From Xiphydria camelus (Eukaryota > Arthropoda > Insecta > Hymenoptera > Xiphydriidae), in contig OY783200.1 of assembly GCA_963678675.1 (NCBI GenBank), positions 8,196,501-8,260,500 on the forward strand: DNA of 64,000 bases. The letters are read 5' to 3'. Position 1 is the stretch's first letter; each line of letters begins with the position of its first letter. The notes beneath the pieces are model-generated. The model saw only the letters and a list, made by a program, of their open reading frames with translations, was not told the origin of the DNA and did no database searches. The position numbers and the translations under genes were made by a program. Below are positions 62,262-64,000 of the stretch, in pieces.

Positions 62262-62666
62262 TTACATCTTAGACGTTAAGGGAATTGTTGACGGCGATTT
62301 CTTCATAAATTCCTTGTCTCTGATAGGAGTTTCAGTATGTCCACCTCCACCATAGAAGTTGTCCTCCAGGAAATCCTGAAATCGAGATCGATAAAACTGT
62401 AGGATCCATCTCTTTGAAGATTTTAAGTAAATAGAATGAAAAGAAAAATATAAATAAGTAGGGGAAAGTCTCACCATTTATCTTCTTGATTCTTCGACCT
62501 TCCTATCCTCAGATGTACTCGCTTCTCGATGACGTTTTCTTCGTGCTCTCCCTAGTGCAATTGAGGGTTGGATTGCCAAATCATCACGATTGTTTCTTCC
62601 GTTCATGGTTTCGAGCCTTTCTTGTTCCTTCACCTTCTTCTTACGACGACATTCTTTCACACAGCT
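62262..62666 (-). CDS. Candidate terminal exons of an unidentified host gene
   Basis: Two minus-strand segments show splice-like borders. 62666-62478 follows a TTTTCAG acceptor and encodes SCVKECRRKKKVKEQERLET, a basic region and REASTSEDRKVEESRR before a stop. 62375-62262 follows a TTTCAG acceptor and encodes DFLEDNFYGGGGHTETPIRD and SPSTIPLTSKM before a stop. A GGTGAGA donor lies just after the first stop, so the two may be alternative endings, or the second may join an upstream exon. The protein is not recognised. Absence of repeats here fits a host gene, but the evidence is weak. Confidence 0.3.
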
Positions 62667-63270
62667 CTGAAAACTTCATTCTTGCCAAAGAGAAACTGTC
62701 TCTCGTGGGTCCGTCGAAACGCTGATTTTCCATCCTTGTATCTAAAAAAGTAATTTTTTTCTCCTTTACAAACAATCAGTTTCCAATACAGATAATTAGG
62801 AATACGGACAAATAGGACTTTCACAATAGTGAAAAATGATATTAAACTTTAATAACTTTAAATAGAAAAAATAGTTTTTAACAAAACTTGTAGAGAATTA
62901 GAGAAAACTTTAGGATCTTTCTTTAAAGTTTTTAAGGAGTTTCGAAACCATTTATCTATCTAGGGAATCAGATGAGATTTCTATTGTATTCCTGCAGGCT
63001 TTTAACTTCTAAAAATTAAAATATGAGAAATAATACTCTTTATTTTATAAGAAATTAATAAATTTTAGCAATGAAAAATTTATTATTGATATCTCAATGT
63101 AAATATAAATTTTTTATAACATGTTTTAACAACAATTTTTACGATGATTGATATCGTAAATAAACCGCTGAAATCTGGCAACTACGCATTATTTTTAGGT
63201 AACTTTTTTAAAATAGTTTTCAACACTGAAATTTACTAGCCTTGAGTATAGAAAAATGTCAACATGTAAT
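62667..63270. other. AT-rich, no clear feature
   Basis: Possible minus-strand upstream exon near 62672-62743 (starts after a TTTTTTAG acceptor; contains MENQRFDGPTRDSFSLARM) but too short to rely on. Otherwise intron-like. Confidence 0.3.
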
Positions 63271-63275
63271 GTACG

Positions 63276-63506
63276 CTAGGTCCGTAGCTCAAGTGGCGCG
63301 GACAAGCGGTCAAAATGCGCAACTTTTGGAGGAGTCATATCCACTCATGTCGCGAGACAGGAGTCGACCTAGCCTTACTGACGAGTCCACAGCCGACTCC
63401 TGGACGAAATGCTATGGATGGATTGGCTCAGGCTCCTCCAACTTTGCGCGTAAATCCCGCAAGTTGGCGCTCGCGTAGGCAACCTTCGGTACGGACCTAG
63501 CGTATA
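63276..63506. mobile_element. MITE with tRNA-like A box
   Basis: Inverted ends ACGCTAGGTCCGTA about 230 bp apart. The left end continues TAGCTCAAGTGGCGCGG, a fair match to a tRNA A box. Inner parts (CAACTTTTGGAGGAG and CTCCTCCAACTTTG) also pair. No B box is obvious. Confidence 0.55.
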
Positions 63507-63685
63507 CCTAGAATAAAAATAATTTAGGTTTATTTTTACAAAAGTATAACTCGTGAATATAAACTGAAGAAATTAATGCATAATTCGTATTAATTGCAAA
63601 AAATATTACATTTATAAAAAAATGCCTAAAAAACAAAAAGTGGAAAGGCAAATGGGTAACTGATTCTGTGTATGCCAAACGACTG

Positions 63686-63895
63686 AGGCTGTGTTCCAAT
63701 TCATCTTAGTACGTAGGATGTACTAGATACTAGACTACGTACTAAGTACTTCGGATTTGACCAGCCTATAGTAGCGTACTACGCGCATGTGCAGTCAGCA
63801 CACTAGCAGACACGACTCCCAGCGACTCTTGTGTCGACTCGTGTCAACTGGTGTCGACTCTCCACCAGGGTAATGGAACGCTCGCTAGGCTAGTA
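63686..63895. repeat. MITE-like end and GTGTCGACTC repeats
   Basis: GAGGCTGTGTTCCAATTCAT resembles a Harbinger-type terminus. 63830-63865 repeats GTGTCGACTC/GTGTCAACTG. No matching right end was identified with confidence. Confidence 0.35.
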
Positions 63896-63898
63896 CCT

Positions 63899-64000
63899 AC
63901 CCCGATAGCCAGGTGGCTTTACAGTGGTGGCACTGTGGGACCACGCGGTGACATTGAGAAACATCACAGTGATGTCTTGGTGCGTGCCCACTGAGATACC
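63899..64000. repeat. Start of a CCCCGATAGCCA foldback repeat, cut by the window end
   Basis: CCCCGATAGCCAGGTGGCTT, then GTGGCACTGTGGGACCACGC, matching 54858-54884 plus 61219-61300. This is an uninterrupted version of the target that the R1 element hit. Confidence 0.75.

Overview
This is repeat-dense animal DNA, almost certainly from an arthropod and most plausibly an insect. The evidence is the transposon repertoire (R1-clade retroelement, BEL/Pao gag with a DUF1759-like segment, Ty3/gypsy, Ty1/copia, piggyBac, Tc1/mariner, pogo/Tigger, Transib-like and CMC-like DNA transposons, PIF/Harbinger MITEs), short spliceosomal introns and AT-rich spacers. I see no bacterial gene organisation, no CRISPR array and no complete conventional host gene. 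The only host-gene candidates are two small minus-strand exons near 62.3-62.7 kb. The species cannot be fixed from the sequence; an ant or other hymenopteran is a guess.

Layout. 1-2657: 3' parts of two R1-like non-LTR elements. 3357-3645: a TTAA MITE. 3934-6735: a broken pogo-like transposase split by a smaller pogo-type element. 6736-14163: a 5'-truncated Ty3/gypsy element whose integrase carries a 132-bp MITE and whose 3' LTR carries a complete CMC-like transposon with an intact 565-codon gene. 14.3-17.1 kb: transposase remnants and palindromic MITEs. 17269-24682: a large foldback element with tRNA-like sequence in both long terminal repeats; it contains a composite TTAA palindrome and a piggyBac element (20010-24497), whose transposase gene is itself split by a Tc1 element (21408-23026). 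24.7-28.2 kb: a BEL gag fragment, THAP-domain exons and a long-TIR element with an assembly gap. 28173-34432: a copia polyprotein cut by a 296-bp repeat and by a Transib-like element. 34.7-43.9 kb: a gypsy integrase cut at three places, the largest insertion (38099-43761) carrying a Transposase_21-like gene and a spliced DUF4806-type gene between arrays of GTAAC repeats. 44-51 kb: mariner remnants, MITEs, dispersed ~130-bp repeats and a CCCAG-ended element with a 5S rRNA-derived segment. 51180-54278: a Tigger-type element with an intact 511-codon transposase on the minus strand. 54885-61218: a full-length R1-clade retrotransposon with an exact 14-bp target-site duplication and a predicted HDV-like ribozyme at its 5' end. 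61.2-64 kb: sparse sequence and more foldback repeats.

The genes do not form a pathway. The window is a stratified record of insertions. In many cases target-site duplications, together with restoration of the host reading frame across the insertion point, fix both the boundary and the order of events. The most noteworthy signals are the 5' ribozyme fold of the R1 element, the CCCAG-ended element pair (one with DUF4806, one with 5S sequence), Pol III promoter-like sequence inside inverted terminal repeats, and two DNA transposons with uninterrupted transposase genes. All family calls come from reading motifs by eye; no database search was possible.
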